64,000 nt of DNA. Source: Erwinia sp050410775 (lineage in GTDB: Bacteria; Pseudomonadota; Gammaproteobacteria; Enterobacterales; Enterobacteriaceae). Numbering within the stretch: the first letter of the stretch is position 1; the number at the start of each line of letters is the position of its first letter. The translations under genes and the position numbers were made by a program. The DNA is taken from assembly GCF_050410775.1 (NCBI RefSeq), contig NZ_CP191229.1; one strand, written 5' to 3'. The notes beneath the pieces were generated by a model. That model worked only from the letters and a program-made list of their open reading frames with translations. It did not search any database and was not told where the DNA came from. Shown in pieces: positions 57,120-64,000 of this stretch.

Positions 57120-57416
57120 TTAGTTTACCGTCTGGGTTTTTAATAAATTATAATGATTGCTCATCTTTAATTTTTCCTTGTGTACTGAGACACAACAAAG
57201 CTCAGGATGCTCTCTTTTCTTATATGGAAATTTTAACTGCGAATTTTTAAAGTTAAACGATAAACCCGGTGTTTTTACCCGTGAGAGGCTTATCTGCATA
57301 AGGCCGCCGGTCATAGGGTCTGTGATATTTGTACCTGTGGCTATGTGGCTACATATGGCCTGAGCTATATTAAACAGATCAGTCAGATACAGTAAGAAAA
57401 AAATATAGCCATTCAA
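57120..57416 (-). CDS. Candidate orphan ORF (98 codons) in AT-rich stretch
   Basis: The ORF reads from ATG 57416 to TAA. Its N-terminal 25 residues are hydrophobic (GYIFFLLYLTDLF...), and the rest is basic and Ser/Lys-rich. There is no good Shine-Dalgarno sequence. An FNR-like site lies 74-87 bases upstream of the start. I recognise no family. It may be a species-specific small membrane protein or simply a chance ORF favoured by AT richness; the overlapping plus-strand ORF weakens either call. Confidence 0.2.
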   Translation of the reverse strand: MNGYIFFLLYLTDLFNIAQAICSHIATGTNITDPMTGGLMQISLSRVKTPGLSFNFKNSQLKFPYKKREHPELCCVSVHKEKLKMSNHYNLLKTQTVN

Positions 57417-57489
57417 CTAACTCATTTATGATAACAAATATAATTATTGCCTCGTTTTCCTGTGTGAAAGAAAAACCATTTAAAATTTA

Positions 57490-57503
57490 TTGATATGAAT
57501 CAA
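57490..57503. promoter_or_regulatory. Perfect FNR-type palindrome
   Basis: TTGATATGAATCAA matches the FNR consensus TTGAT-N4-ATCAA at all ten fixed positions. The nearest downstream reading frame is the 98-codon orphan ORF on the minus strand; no well-placed -10 box for a class II site was found. Confidence 0.45.
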
Positions 57504-57548
57504 GCGAAGAAATCGGTTTTTATTTGAGGCTACGCGACCATGTCCATC

Positions 57549-57577
57549 AAAACCCCATCACTATGTGATGGGGTTTT
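57549..57577. terminator. Terminator downstream of the TetR gene
   Basis: The 13-bp perfect stem AAAACCCCATCAC/GTGATGGGGTTTT (57549-57561 with 57565-57577), with T runs on both strands, lies 55 bases after the TetR stop. Confidence 0.9.
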
Positions 57578-57631
57578 AGTGAAATAGCTTCAGCCGATGG
57601 CTTTCGCTTTGTCACGCCAGGGCCAGCGATA

Positions 57632-58300
57632 TTATCTTCGGTCTGCGCCTGCCCGGACCGGTTCATCCCGCATGCCATCGTTTGCCGGTTTATCCCCGGT
57701 TTGCACGGCGCCCCAGATCAGCGACCTGAAGGCAGTCACCGCTTCATCCTCTTCCAGTCTTTCCCGGACGAGTGCAATGGAGAGGGCTTCCCCTGCGCCG
57801 ACCAGACCAATGCAGCACCGTAGCAGCGCCTGATGCGACATACTGACATGTGGCGTAAGCACTGATACGAACATCGCGACGCAGTTGTCCAGAAGTTCCT
57901 GGAGGACCGCCACCTTCTCTTCGCTCCCTGCCAGTGCTGCGCCTACCGAGTGGAACTCGTCTGTCTTGTCCGCCGCGCAATGGATGTAGGCACTTGCCAG
58001 CGTCTCTATGGTCTCTTGTGTACTTCTGGAAGAAGTGGTCATCGCCTCAGTGAACGTCCTGACGCGCTCCGTATCAATCCATCTGTAAAGTTCGATCAGC
58101 AATGCCGAGCGGGTAGCGAAATGATCGTAAACCACAGGTTTGGATACACCGGCGCGCTCGGCCAGGTGTCCCAGAGTCAGTCGATCCGCATTTTCCTCCC
58201 GCACGATTAGCAGGGCGGTGGTAAGAAGCTGCTGCCGTCGTTCTGCCTTCGATAATCTCCGCGAGGGGGAGGCGGATTCCGCGATATGGGTTTTTTTCAT
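57632..58300 (-). CDS. TetR/AcrR-family transcriptional regulator
   Basis: 222 residues. The N-terminal helix-turn-helix (about residues 15-62) reads RRQQLLTTALLIVREE ... LGHLAERAGVSKPVVYDHF, a typical TetR DNA-binding domain; the C-terminal two-thirds is the variable ligand/dimer domain. ATG 58300 has AAAGGGA about 10 bases upstream. Divergent from a NAD(P)-binding oxidoreductase with a 99-base gap that contains two matching palindromes, so it very likely represses itself and that gene. Ligand unknown. Confidence 0.88.
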   Translation of the reverse strand: MKKTHIAESASPSRRLSKAERRQQLLTTALLIVREENADRLTLGHLAERAGVSKPVVYDHFATRSALLIELYRWIDTERVRTFTEAMTTSSRSTQETIETLASAYIHCAADKTDEFHSVGAALAGSEEKVAVLQELLDNCVAMFVSVLTPHVSMSHQALLRCCIGLVGAGEALSIALVRERLEEDEAVTAFRSLIWGAVQTGDKPANDGMRDEPVRAGADRR

Positions 58301-58318
58301 ATGACTATTCCCTTTAAC

Positions 58319-58371
58319 CTACTAAAAGTAGCTTTTCCTGTAGGCGGTGCTACTATTCCTACTAATGGTAG
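58319..58371. promoter_or_regulatory. Twin operators between TetR gene and oxidoreductase
   Basis: CTACTAAAAGTAG (58319-58331, perfect palindrome around AAA) and CTACTAATGGTAG (58359-58371, one mismatched pair) have centres exactly 40 bases apart. A further GCTACTATTCC half site at 58349-58359 adjoins the second. The spacing fits two TetR dimers on nearly the same DNA face, covering both promoters. Confidence 0.7.
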
Positions 58372-58399
58372 CTTACCACGTCAACAAGGAAACACACTT

Positions 58400-59407
58400 A
58401 TGTCATTTGATCCGGTATTACTTTTGGGCGGTTCTGGCGCCATCGGTCACCAGACCGTGCGGGCACTACGCGCCACCTATCCCGATCTCCCTCTGCTGAT
58501 CGGCGGTCGCGATTTGATCAAGGCGCAGAACGCTGCGGTGGAAATGGGAGGCGCAGAAGGAGTAGAGATAGAGACGACTTCTGAAGATCTGGGTCTTGGC
58601 GAGCGAAAAATCAGTGCTGTGGTCGTGCTCTACAAGGACCACTCGCTCGCCGGGCTCCGCTTCGCACAGGCGCGCGGCGTGCCGCATCTGAGTATCTCCT
58701 CAGGCGTGTTCGAGATCGCCCCGGAAATCGCAAGCTTTATGCATGCGCCGGGAGCTGCGGCGGTGGTGCTTGGCTATGAGTGGCTGGTAGGCGCCACGAC
58801 GGTGCCTGCGCTCGAACTGGCCAGGGCATTTAGCCAGGTGCATGAAATCCGTATTGGTGCGCTGGTTGATGAGGACGATGCCGGTGGTCCGGCGGTTGCC
58901 GCTGATTTCGAACACCTGAGCCACCTGTTGCCTGCGGCCCTCACGCGCCGGGATGGCGTCTATCTCTGGCGTGAGGGTGAGGATGCGAAAGCGGTGTTCT
59001 CAGCGCTTGATGGAACCGAAATAGAGGCGTCCGGCTTCTCGTCGATCGACGTGGTCGGGCTGGCAACGGCCACGGGTGCGCACAGCGTCCAGTTTAATCT
59101 GGGCTCAGGCGTCAGTTCTGACAGACGCAAAGGCGGAACATTTTCAACAGAGATAATCCTGGAGATGTCCGGCCTGGACCGGAAGGGCCAGCCACTGCGT
59201 ACCCGGCATGCGGTAGTCCATCCGGGCGGGGCAGCGCCGCTGACAGGAATGGGAATAGCCCTGCTCATTGAGCGACTGGTCGGGCTGGATGGCCTGCCGC
59301 CAGTCGCGCCAGGCCTGTACTTCCCATATCAGATTCTGGATGCCTCGCACTACCTGGCGCGCCTGGCACAGGAGGGCGGGCAGGTGCTGGAACTGCCGCT
59401 CTCTTAA
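58400..59407 (+). CDS. NAD(P)-binding saccharopine-dehydrogenase-like oxidoreductase
   Basis: 335 residues. The N-terminal Rossmann fold has the dinucleotide motif LLLGGSGAIG at about 7-16 and the following GGRDLIKAQ, where an Arg at the end of strand 2 suggests NADP(H). The remainder resembles the saccharopine dehydrogenase NADP-binding family rather than true lysine-pathway enzymes; no lysine genes are nearby. ATG 58400 has AAGGA 9 bases upstream; 38 in-frame upstream codons run through the operators and were rejected. Substrate unknown. Controlled, by context, by the divergent TetR. Not present at this place in E. coli. Confidence 0.78.
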   Translation: MSFDPVLLLGGSGAIGHQTVRALRATYPDLPLLIGGRDLIKAQNAAVEMGGAEGVEIETTSEDLGLGERKISAVVVLYKDHSLAGLRFAQARGVPHLSISSGVFEIAPEIASFMHAPGAAAVVLGYEWLVGATTVPALELARAFSQVHEIRIGALVDEDDAGGPAVAADFEHLSHLLPAALTRRDGVYLWREGEDAKAVFSALDGTEIEASGFSSIDVVGLATATGAHSVQFNLGSGVSSDRRKGGTFSTEIILEMSGLDRKGQPLRTRHAVVHPGGAAPLTGMGIALLIERLVGLDGLPPVAPGLYFPYQILDASHYLARLAQEGGQVLELPLS

Positions 59408-59426
59408 GAGCCACATGTTCCTTAAC

Positions 59427-59455
59427 AACCGGTGGGCTTATCATACCCACCGGTT
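59427..59455. terminator. Terminator between the oxidoreductase gene and mnmE
   Basis: The 10-bp perfect stem AACCGGTGGG/CCCACCGGTT (59427-59436 with 59446-59455) lies between convergent genes. The T run is short; it probably serves both directions weakly. Confidence 0.6.
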
Positions 59456-59562
59456 AACCTGTCTCTGTTGCCTTCCATCGTCACAGGACACCGGAGCTGT
59501 TTTTTGCCCTCTGTTTTTAAATGCAAACAAGGGAGGCTTTTCGCCGCTCCGGCACCGGGCCT

Positions 59563-60927
59563 TTATTTCCCGATACAAAAGCTGGAGAAAATGCGCCCTA
59601 AGAGATCGTCCGAGGTGAACTCACCGGTGATTTCACTCAGGCTCTGCTGCGCCATACGCAGCTCTTCTGCCAGCAGCTCACCCGCCCAGGCACCCAGTAG
59701 CTGCGCCTTGCCCTGCTGTAAGTAAGTAGCCGCTAACTCCAGAGCCTGAAGATGGCGACGCCGCGCCAGGAAACCACCCTCCGTATTGCCGGCAAAGCCC
59801 ATACTGGCCTTCAGATGATCGCGCAGCACCTCGATCCCTTCACCGGTACGGGCGGAAAGGCGAATAAGTGAGTGACCGTTTACTTCTGTAAGGCCCTGCC
59901 CCTCGCCGGTAATGTCCGCTTTATTACGTACCACGGTAATCGGCAGCTTTGCGGGCAGACGGGCAATAAAGTCCGGCCAGATGTCGGCCGGTTCCGTGGC
60001 GCCCGTGGTGGTGCCATCGACCATAAACAGCACGCGGTCTGCCTGCTTAATCTCATTCCAGGCGCGTTCAATGCCGATCCGTTCCACTTCGTCGCTGGCT
60101 TCACGGAGCCCGGCGGTATCGATAATATGCAGCGGCATACCGTCGATATGAATATGTTCGCGCAGCACATCGCGCGTGGTGCCCGCAATATCGGTCACAA
60201 TTGCCGCCTCGCGCCCGGCCAGCGCATTAAGCAGGCTCGATTTTCCGGCGTTAGGCCGTCCGGCAATGACCACCTTCATTCCTTCGCGCAGCAGGCTGCC
60301 CTGACGCGCTTCCGCCCGGACATCGTCCAGATCGCCAATCACCTGATTCAGCATCGCCTCAATCCTGCCATCGGAGAGAAAATCGATCTCCTCATCCGGA
60401 AAGTCGATAGCGGCTTCCACATAGATCCGCAGGTGAGTGAGTGCTTCCACTAAATTATTAACGCGCAGGGAAAAGGCGCCCTGTAGCGAGTTGAGCGCAG
60501 AGCGCGCCGCCTGTTCAGAGCTGGCATCAATCAGATCGGCAATCGCCTCGGCCTGTGCCAGATCGAGCTTGTCGTTAAGAAAAGCCCGTTCGGAGAATTC
60601 GCCGGGACGGGCGATGCGTACGCCGGGCATCGCCACAATCCGCTTCAGCAACAGATCCAGAATGACCGGGCCGCCGTGCCCCTGGAGTTCCAGCACATCT
60701 TCGCCGGTAAAGGAGTTCGGACCAGGAAACCAGAGGGCAATCCCCTGATCCAGCGCGCTGCCGTCCGCATCGCGGAAGGGCAGATAATCGGCGTAGCGTG
60801 GCTTTGGCAGTTTGCCCAGCAGGGCCTGCGCCACCTCCGCGGCTTTGTGACCGGAAATACGCAGGATACCCACGCCACCGCGCCCTGGCGGCGTTGCCTG
60901 GGCGACGATAGTCTCGCTATGGCTCAT
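59563..60927 (-). CDS. mnmE: tRNA modification GTPase MnmE (TrmE)
   Basis: Partner of MnmG in cmnm5U34 formation. 454 residues with an N-terminal formyl-THF-binding domain (ATPPGRGGVGILRISG), a helical domain interrupted by a G domain, and the C-terminal CIGK. G motifs: GRPNAGKSS (G1), TDIAGTTRD (G2), DTAGL (G3), NKAD (G4). Two ATGs lie in tandem at 60930 and 60927; the second gives the E. coli length. Separated from yidC by a terminator. Confidence 0.96.
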   Translation of the reverse strand: MSHSETIVAQATPPGRGGVGILRISGHKAAEVAQALLGKLPKPRYADYLPFRDADGSALDQGIALWFPGPNSFTGEDVLELQGHGGPVILDLLLKRIVAMPGVRIARPGEFSERAFLNDKLDLAQAEAIADLIDASSEQAARSALNSLQGAFSLRVNNLVEALTHLRIYVEAAIDFPDEEIDFLSDGRIEAMLNQVIGDLDDVRAEARQGSLLREGMKVVIAGRPNAGKSSLLNALAGREAAIVTDIAGTTRDVLREHIHIDGMPLHIIDTAGLREASDEVERIGIERAWNEIKQADRVLFMVDGTTTGATEPADIWPDFIARLPAKLPITVVRNKADITGEGQGLTEVNGHSLIRLSARTGEGIEVLRDHLKASMGFAGNTEGGFLARRRHLQALELAATYLQQGKAQLLGAWAGELLAEELRMAQQSLSEITGEFTSDDLLGRIFSSFCIGK

Positions 60928-60944
60928 CATTCACTCTCTTTTAC

Positions 60945-60978
60945 GCAAAAAAATAAGGCGGTCAACTGACCGCCTTAT
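60945..60978 (-). terminator. Terminator downstream of yidC
   Basis: The 12-bp stem ATAAGGCGGTCA/TGACCGCCTTAT (60953-60964 with 60967-60978) is followed on the minus strand by seven Ts. It closes the rpmH-rnpA-yidD-yidC transcript before mnmE. Confidence 0.93.
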
Positions 60979-61015
60979 CATACACCCTTCGCCATACTGG
61001 CTGGAGGAGGGATTG

Positions 61016-62659
61016 TTATGCTTTCTTCTTATCGCGGCTGTGCAGGCCACGTTTTTCCAGACCGCGGTAGATTAACTGCTGCTGGATAATGGTGACCAGG
61101 TTACTGACGATGTAGTACAGCACCAGACCTGATGGGAACCACAGGAAGAACACCGTGAAGATGACCGGCATAAAGGTCATGATCTTTTGCTGCATCGGGT
61201 CGGTCACGGTGGTCGGCGACATCTTCTGAATGAAGAACATCGTTATACCCATCAGGATCGGCAGGATGTAGTACGGGTCCTGGGCTGACAGGTCATGGAT
61301 CCAGAGGGCGAACGGCGCATGGCGCAGCTCCACCGAGCCCATCAGCATATAGTAGAGCGCAAGGAAGATAGGCATCTGGATAACCAGCGGGAGACAGCCA
61401 CCCAGCGGGTTCACTTTCTCTGCCTTATAAAGCGCCATCATCTCCTGGCTCATGCGCTGCTTGTCATCGCCCATACGTTCACGCATAGCCTGAATCTTAG
61501 GCTGCAGCATGCGCATTTTCGCCATGGAGGTGTACTGCGCTTTGGTCAGCGGGTACATGATGCCACGAACGATAAAGGTGATAACAATGATCGAGAAGCC
61601 CCAGTTACCGATAAAGCTGTGCAGGAACTTCAGCAGCTTAAACAGCGGCTGAGAGATAAACCACAGCCAGCCATAGTCGACGGTCAGGTCCAGATGCGGC
61701 GCGACTGCGGCCATCTTGTCCTGAATTTCCGGACCAACCCAGAGCGTGGCGGCCAGATTCTGCTGCGAGCCAGGCGCAATGGTCACCGGTGAAGACTTAT
61801 AGCCAACCGCCGCGATCCCGTTACCGAGATTGCTGGTATAGAGCGTATTTGTACCGGTGGTACGCGGAACCCATGCGGTAGCAAAATATTGCTGCAGCAT
61901 CGCCACCCAACCGTTAGCGGTGGTGGTGCTCAGGTTTTCGTTCTCGCTGATGGTGTCGAATTTGTACTTCTCGTAGTTGGTCTCACTGCTGGAGTAAGCC
62001 GCACCACGGAAGGTGTGCAACGCAAAGTTATTGCTGCCGGTATCGCGGTGCTTGGGCAGCTCGATAGTCTGCTTCAGCTGGCCGAACATCGCCACTTCCA
62101 GCGGCTGCTGGGTGGTGTTGTTGACCTGATAATCCACGTTGATCGCATACTCACCGCGCTTCAGTACAAACGTCTTGGTGAAGGTAGCGCCGTTTTCCGC
62201 CGTAAAAGTCAGTGGGATCCGTAATTCACTCTGCCCGTCAGCCATCTCAAATGCATCCTGAGAGGTGGTAAACAGAGGACGGTTGCCGTTCGCCGGGTTA
62301 TCCGGGCCGTTACGACCGGTCAGGCCGCTCTGTGCCTGATACAGAAAACCAGGGGTTGTTTCCAGCAGCTGGAAAGGCTGTGAGGAACCCAGCTTATCCG
62401 GGTAGGTCAGCAGCTGCGCCTGCTCAATATCACCACCGCGGGTGTTGATATGTAAAGACAGAACGTCAGTCTTAACGGTGATCGTTTTGCCCTGGCCGCT
62501 GGCAGGTACATCCTGGTTGGCGGCATCACCGGATACTGTCGTGTTTTGCGTGGTCTGGGTCTGCAATGGCTGCGGAGCGTGGTCCGTCTGCCAGGATTGC
62601 CAGATCAAAAAAGACACGAACAGAAAAGCGATGAGAAAAAGATTGCGTTGCGAATCCAT
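61016..62659 (-). CDS. yidC: Membrane protein insertase YidC
   Basis: Inserts and folds inner-membrane proteins alone or with SecYEG, including Fo subunit c encoded in this window. 547 residues (548 in E. coli): TM1 at about 6-22, a large periplasmic P1 domain to about 340, then five conserved C-terminal membrane segments with hydrophilic-groove Arg in FIVRGIMYPLTKAQY, and a basic C-terminal tail (KRGLHSRDKKKA). Two bases after yidD. Confidence 0.97.
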   Translation of the reverse strand: MDSQRNLFLIAFLFVSFLIWQSWQTDHAPQPLQTQTTQNTTVSGDAANQDVPASGQGKTITVKTDVLSLHINTRGGDIEQAQLLTYPDKLGSSQPFQLLETTPGFLYQAQSGLTGRNGPDNPANGNRPLFTTSQDAFEMADGQSELRIPLTFTAENGATFTKTFVLKRGEYAINVDYQVNNTTQQPLEVAMFGQLKQTIELPKHRDTGSNNFALHTFRGAAYSSSETNYEKYKFDTISENENLSTTTANGWVAMLQQYFATAWVPRTTGTNTLYTSNLGNGIAAVGYKSSPVTIAPGSQQNLAATLWVGPEIQDKMAAVAPHLDLTVDYGWLWFISQPLFKLLKFLHSFIGNWGFSIIVITFIVRGIMYPLTKAQYTSMAKMRMLQPKIQAMRERMGDDKQRMSQEMMALYKAEKVNPLGGCLPLVIQMPIFLALYYMLMGSVELRHAPFALWIHDLSAQDPYYILPILMGITMFFIQKMSPTTVTDPMQQKIMTFMPVIFTVFFLWFPSGLVLYYIVSNLVTIIQQQLIYRGLEKRGLHSRDKKKA

Positions 62660-62661
62660 CG

Positions 62662-62919
62662 TTAATGTTCTCTGTTATCTTCGGTTTTCGGCGGCACTGG
62701 ATCGTCGCCACCCGGGTTTAAGGGGTGGCATTTTAATACGCGTTTCATTGTCAACCAACTGCCTTTTATCACGCCAAACCTGCGCAATGCCTCAATACCG
62801 TATTGAGAACAGGTTGGATGGAAACGACAGTGGGGTCCTAAGAGTGGGCTGATTGCGCGTTGATAGACGCGAATCAGCGCAATCAGGAGCCGCGAGCCAG
62901 GCGACAGTGACGACGCCAT
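62662..62919 (-). CDS. yidD: Membrane protein insertion efficiency factor YidD
   Basis: Small amphipathic membrane-associated protein that assists YidC; 85 residues, equal to E. coli. Conserved core IRVYQRAISPLLGPHCRFHPTC-type segment with Cys residues, then SQYGIEALRRFG and LKCHPLNPGGDDPVP. Its start lies inside rnpA (37-base overlap in a different frame), and yidC begins 2 bases after its stop, so the three are tightly coupled. Confidence 0.96.
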   Translation of the reverse strand: MASSLSPGSRLLIALIRVYQRAISPLLGPHCRFHPTCSQYGIEALRRFGVIKGSWLTMKRVLKCHPLNPGGDDPVPPKTEDNREH

Positions 62920-63242
62920 ATCTTCTCCAACGCTTCCACCAGTGCCTGGTTATCCAGATCGGCAACGCCCTTTTTTGCCACCACGACGAAATCCATTGCG
63001 GGGAGTTCGTGTTGACGCAGGCGAAAACTCTCACGGGTCAATCGCTTGATCCGGTTGCGTTCATGCGCACGCTTAACGTGTTTTTTGGCGACAGTAAGAC
63101 CGATGCGGGGATGCCCCAGCGAGTTCAGGCGGCCGAGAATAGTAATTTGCGGCGTGCCAGCTCTTTGTGGCTGCTGGAAGACGAAAGTGAAATGAGTGGG
63201 AGTTAACAAACGTAACTCCCTGGGAAATGCGAGCTTAACCAC
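62883..63242 (-). CDS. rnpA: Ribonuclease P protein component
   Basis: Basic protein subunit (C5) that aids the RNase P RNA in removing tRNA 5' leaders. 119 residues, as in E. coli, with the RNR signature AHERNRIKRLTRESFR. Start is GTG 63242, the codon also used in E. coli. 17 bases after rpmH; overlaps yidD. Confidence 0.97.
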   Translation of the reverse strand: MVKLAFPRELRLLTPTHFTFVFQQPQRAGTPQITILGRLNSLGHPRIGLTVAKKHVKRAHERNRIKRLTRESFRLRQHELPAMDFVVVAKKGVADLDNQALVEALEKIWRRHCRLARGS

Positions 63243-63259
63243 TCAGCGGTTAGCTTTTA

Positions 63260-63400
63260 TTACTTAGAAACGGTCAGACGTGAACGGCCTTTAGCACGAC
63301 GACGTGCCAGAACCTGACGACCATTTTTTGTTGCCATACGAGCACGGAAACCGTGTGAACGGTTGCGCTTCAGTACGGACGGTTGAAAAGTGCGTTTCAT
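63260..63400 (-). CDS. rpmH: 50S ribosomal protein L34
   Basis: A 46-residue, strongly basic protein, from MKRTFQPSVLKRNRSHGF to the end TVSK, essentially identical to E. coli L34. ATG 63400 has AGGTAG upstream. First gene of rpmH-rnpA-yidD-yidC, divergent from dnaA just outside the window. Confidence 0.98.
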   Translation of the reverse strand: MKRTFQPSVLKRNRSHGFRARMATKNGRQVLARRRAKGRSRLTVSK

Positions 63401-63499
63401 GGCGATTTCTACCTAAACTTGAAAAATTTCACTTGGTGACGCGCTTTTATGGTCAGAAAACCGACCGACGCCTCAGTGTGTCTTTAATAAAGAGGCGGG

Positions 63500-63528
63500 A
63501 TTGTAATAATTGTACAGTCCGGAGTCAA
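63500..63528 (-). promoter_or_regulatory. rpmH promoter
   Basis: TTGACT (63523-63528) and TACAAT (63500-63505) have 17-base spacing on the minus strand, about 90 bases before the rpmH ATG. Confidence 0.85.
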
Positions 63529-64000
63529 TTCACTTCGCGCTAAAGTCGCGTCTGGATATCCCGTTCGACCGCAAAACCAGCCGGTTCGGGCCAGAGCGCA
63601 ACACGCCGGGGCAAGAATTATACGGCCTCTGGAATAAAGCGCAAGGATCGTTGGGGATCTTACGCCGATCCCGTTACAGTGCCGTTGCGATAATAACGTG
63701 ACGGCACCGTAAAATTTTAACCATCACGGAGGATCCGCAATGCCTTTTAAGGCAGGTAGCGTAAACTTATCCTCGCTGCGCAGGCCTGTGGATAAATTGG
63801 ATCAAAACTGTGTAGAAAGTGAAGATCTCTGCCGCGCTTTACGCTATGATCCGCCCTTCCGCTTGCGATCCTCCGGGTCAGTCAGCGGCGGAGCAACCGC
63901 GGATAGCGGTTCGTATGTGCGTCATCTGCATGCGTCAACAATGATGAATTTATCGCTTCAGCGCCTTTTTTCTTATCGAATTTTTTCGAGTGGAGTCCGC
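63529..64000 (+). promoter_or_regulatory. dnaA promoter and leader region
   Basis: The divergent rpmH-dnaA region. It carries a consensus DnaA box (TTATCCACA on the minus strand, 63787-63795) for autoregulation, a TATGAT hexamer at 63845-63850 as a candidate -10 box, and GATC sites around it. The window ends in CGAGTGGAGTCCGC, which matches the E. coli dnaA ribosome binding site immediately before its GTG start, so dnaA itself should begin one or two bases beyond. No other gene seen. Confidence 0.8.

Larger units (their letters stand above)
56943..57548. other. AT-rich stretch without a recognised gene
   Basis: About 600 bases, distinctly richer in A and T than the flanking genes. It holds two overlapping short ORFs on opposite strands (57120-57416 minus, 57157-57363 plus) and a perfect FNR-type palindrome. 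Base composition suggests an insertion or relic of transferred DNA. No IS end, tRNA or direct repeat was seen. Confidence 0.5.

Noticed and set aside
57157..57363. 68-codon plus-strand ORF in the AT-rich stretch
   Set aside because: Overlaps the minus-strand candidate, has no ribosome binding site and no recognisable motif.
58286..58399. Longer start for the oxidoreductase overlapping the TetR start
   Set aside because: The extension covers both operators and the promoter region, and the ATG at 58400 has AAGGA and begins directly at the Rossmann fold.

Overview
The window is a chromosomal core segment around the replication origin of a gamma-proteobacterium of the order Enterobacterales. Nearly every protein is close in length and sequence to its Escherichia coli counterpart. 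The gene content (no tnaA, bgl, asnA or yieP; ygiW-qseBC beside rbs; PolA and accessory proteins that diverge moderately from E. coli) fits Erwiniaceae such as Erwinia or Pantoea better than E. coli itself. The family assignment is an inference; the order is secure.

Layout, left to right. (1) 1-10.5 kb: end of glnG, then hemN, yihI, the sRNA CsrC, engB, the sRNA Spot 42, polA, srkA-dsbA, yihD and mobA-mobB. (2) 10.7-16.1 kb: a complete rRNA operon on the minus strand (16S, tRNA-Glu(UUC), 23S, 5S) with P1, P2, two boxA sites and a terminator, transcribed away from oriC. Its flanks match two different E. coli operons: the rrnA side downstream (mobB) and the rrnC side upstream (hsrA). (3) 16.3-26.4 kb: hsrA, the ribose operon rbsDACBKR with two RbsR-type operators, and ygiW divergent from qseBC. 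(4) 26.4-33.4 kb: kup, ravA-viaA, asnC, mioC and oriC with its 13-mers and DnaA boxes. (5) 33.4-43.9 kb: mnmG, rsmG and the F1Fo ATP synthase operon atpIBEFHAGDC. (6) 44-52.3 kb: glmU, glmS, and the phosphate regulon operon pstSCAB-phoU behind two Pho boxes. (7) 52.4-59.4 kb: the most variable part, with an MFS transporter, yieH, adeP, a yieE-type phosphopantetheinyl-transferase homologue with eroded active-site motifs, an AT-rich stretch with an FNR-type palindrome, and a divergent TetR regulator/NAD(P)-binding oxidoreductase pair with twin operators. (8) 59.5-64 kb: mnmE, yidC, yidD, rnpA, rpmH and the dnaA leader, which ends at what looks like the dnaA ribosome binding site.

Gene order is that of the E. 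coli oriC region read in reverse. The main differences are loss or relocation of everything E. coli carries between rrnC and rrnA, insertion of ygiW-qseBC between rbs and kup, absence of asnA, and replacement of the tna/bgl accessory regions by small modules. I found no CRISPR array, prophage, insertion sequence or evident defence system. The least described parts are the TetR/oxidoreductase module, the yieE homologue, the AT-rich FNR-box stretch and the small membrane ORF in front of hemN. The rest is well-known housekeeping biology.
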